From Acidicapsa dinghuensis (GTDB taxonomy: Bacteria; Acidobacteriota; Terriglobia; Terriglobales; Acidobacteriaceae), in assembly GCF_025685685.1 (NCBI RefSeq), contig NZ_JAGSYH010000001.1, forward strand, positions 558,001 through 622,000: a DNA stretch of 64,000 nt, written 5' to 3'. Of the stretch, positions 62,781 to 64,000 are shown one piece after another. The notes beneath the pieces were generated by a model. The model worked only from the letters and a program-made list of their open reading frames with translations. It made no database searches and was not told the origin of the DNA. Every line of letters begins with the position of its first letter. Positions within the stretch are counted from its first letter, which is position 1. The position numbers and the translations under genes were made by a program.

Positions 62781-63904
62781 TGCTGGATCCCACTTTCTCC
62801 GCTCAATTCGACTACCAAGCGTCTAAACACCTGAATAGCGGTGACGTCGAGTACTCTCAAAACGGATTTGCGATCTTCTTCGTCAAGATTACGCCACGTC
62901 TTGACGTAGCCTCCACTCCGACGTATCAACGTTCCCTTAACGGCAAATTTGAAACCTTGTCCCAGTTCCGGTTCGTCAATTCCAGCCGTGAAATCGAACA
63001 GGTGGTAAGGCGCCTCAATCTGCTTCGAGCGCCATCGGATCGACACTATGTAAAAACCGCCTTCTCTTAGATCTTTGTAGTGAGAGGACAGTAGGACGCT
63101 TGACCCACTTAAAGCTACTTCACGAACCAGAGCCTTCAGTTCATCGCTTGCTTCCGCAGAGTTATCTGGAGCTTGAGGATCGCTCTCTTGGTCGGATTCT
63201 TCGTTTTCAGGCGAAAAACCTACAGAGGCTTTGACTCTGACACTAACCACGTCTGCCAGTTCGAATTTTGGCAGCCCGCCGATGAGATCAGTAAAAAAAC
63301 GCGTCCTGCTTCCCGAAGAAGTGAGGAGTGAGAAATCCACACGCTCTTCCGGCAACGTCTCATTTGCACGTGCATCAAATTTTTGCTTGATACCTTTGCT
63401 GACCGCTATAGCCGTGGAGTTGACGGGCAACGTCACGGTAATACCATCTGAATCGATATCAATATCGATGTTCGCTTCACGCTTCCGTCTCTGCCTAAGA
63501 CGCGTTTTTGAGAAATCAGTCTCCGTATATTTCAGTCCTACACTAACCCTATTTTTGGTAGGCGATCCCGTAATGATCTGAATGTCATTTGTCAATGCCT
63601 CTTGATTTCGATACTCATCGACTATAGCCCGCACGTCAGTATCCGTGAACTTTCCTTTCAGCCGAATGGTGGTAGTGGATTCGGTGCGAGCACCGAGATC
63701 GTTAAACTTCTGCAGCTCTGTTATCTGATTGAAGCCATATGTGAGCGCGGACAGGCTCTTAACAAGATCATCCCGCTGCTCCTCTCTGGAGTAAAAGATA
63801 TTGCGCGATCGACCGAGTTCCAGCAGAACGCCCATTGTGAATTGTTGCCTTTGAGAGATCAGCAGATCGTGGATTTCTTTGTCTGTTGCCGTATAAAGAA
63901 GCAT
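62777..63904 (-). CDS. Uncharacterised protein A of the terminal operon
   Basis: 375-residue protein. The start (TATDKEIHDLLISQRQQFTMGVLLELGRSRNI by position 5-36) is helical and charged, then RDDLVKSLSALTYGFNQITELQ. A central beta-rich part (TTTIRLKGKFTDTDVRAIVDEY; ANIDIDIDSDGITVTLPVNST) is followed by an acidic linker (residues about 236-260, SDQESDPQAPDNSAEASDE) and a C-terminal strand-helix part (GGFYIVSIRWRSKQIEAPYHLFDF; SVLRVLDVTAIQVFRRLVV). No known domain is seen. GAGG lies nine bases before the ATG. Coupled with its neighbour, it is likely a protein partner. Confidence 0.7.
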   Translation of the reverse strand: MLLYTATDKEIHDLLISQRQQFTMGVLLELGRSRNIFYSREEQRDDLVKSLSALTYGFNQITELQKFNDLGARTESTTTIRLKGKFTDTDVRAIVDEYRNQEALTNDIQIITGSPTKNRVSVGLKYTETDFSKTRLRQRRKREANIDIDIDSDGITVTLPVNSTAIAVSKGIKQKFDARANETLPEERVDFSLLTSSGSRTRFFTDLIGGLPKFELADVVSVRVKASVGFSPENEESDQESDPQAPDNSAEASDELKALVREVALSGSSVLLSSHYKDLREGGFYIVSIRWRSKQIEAPYHLFDFTAGIDEPELGQGFKFAVKGTLIRRSGGYVKTWRNLDEEDRKSVLRVLDVTAIQVFRRLVVELSGESGIQQ

Positions 63905-63906
63905 TA

Positions 63907-64000
63907 CTATTGACCTCGCATCATCCCGATTTCTTCGGAGGAAAACGATGTGTGAATCTTGTGGATTGGCGCAAATTCAATCCTTTTCAGGTCGGCTCTA
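63907..64000 (-). CDS. 3' end of the first gene of the terminal operon
   Basis: The last 31 codons of a gene on the minus strand read RADLKRIEFAPIHKI then HTSFSSEEIGMMRGQ and stop with TAG two bases before the ATG of protein A. The tight spacing shows it belongs to the same operon. The product cannot be told from this end alone. A plus-strand ATG at 63949 with GGAGGAAAACG before it is probably coincidental. Confidence 0.6.
   Translation of the reverse strand, partial: RADLKRIEFAPIHKIHTSFSSEEIGMMRGQ

Noticed and set aside
63949..64000. Plus-strand start codon with a strong ribosome binding site at the window end
   Set aside because: The opposite strand carries a better supported gene end directly abutting the operon; the plus-strand frame is only 17 codons within the window.

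Overview
The window looks like chromosome of an Acidobacteriota member, most likely class Terriglobia (subdivision 1: Granulicella, Terriglobus, Edaphobacter relatives). The grounds are four large MacB-like orphan permeases of the type expanded in Acidobacteria, a futalosine-pathway menaquinone gene (mqnE), many secreted beta-propeller and Ig/OmpA-type proteins, and high GC with AT-rich accessory patches. Gene calls rest on reading translated frames, motifs, start contexts and neighbours. No database search was possible.

Layout. 1-3.5 kb: lipid-type ABC transporter (MlaE permease end plus ATPase), an orphan ribbon-helix-helix antitoxin, and a glutaryl-CoA-dehydrogenase-like gene whose 3' end has been replaced next to a GIY-YIG nuclease gene, with the old 3' end left stranded downstream. 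3.5-13 kb: DHA2 exporter, small proteins, a Phd/PIN toxin-antitoxin pair, mqnE, a BNR beta-propeller protein, an OmpA-like protein and a solitary nuoB. 13-17 kb: ammonium transporter plus PII protein and a sugar-phosphate mutarotase; the PII uridylyltransferase glnD lies at 31 kb, so the window holds an ammonium sensing and uptake set. 17-41 kb: esterase, formamidase-like enzyme, DoxX protein, four orphan permeases (one frameshifted), a subtilase in which the catalytic His position reads Glu, and a divergent pair of AhpD-like genes. 41-48 kb: DinB protein, DAACS symporter, threonine synthase, two acyltransferase-3 paralogs and a multi-spanning membrane protein, possibly a surface-modification cluster. 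49-51.7 kb: a large secreted protein built from duplicated ~105-residue modules.

51.7-64 kb is accessory. A 58-bp exact repeat (a fragment of the RcnR/FrmR-type repressor gene) brackets 5.9 kb that holds a secreted hydrolase, an unknown protein, an IS1-like transposase split over two frames, a leucine-type tRNA whose anticodon reads UUA, and an XRE-type protein. Next to it, the repressor gene faces an OprB-like porin whose promoter carries a CsoR-type operator exactly between -35 and -10. Downstream come a 40-bp perfect palindrome, three parS-like sites, dispersed hairpin repeats, a Na+/H+ antiporter, tRNA-Ser and an uncharacterised translationally coupled operon running off the window end.

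The most promising leads are the GIY-YIG tail replacement, the UUA tRNA, the 58-bp repeat bracketing the island, the porin operator, the parS-like cluster and the terminal unknown operon.
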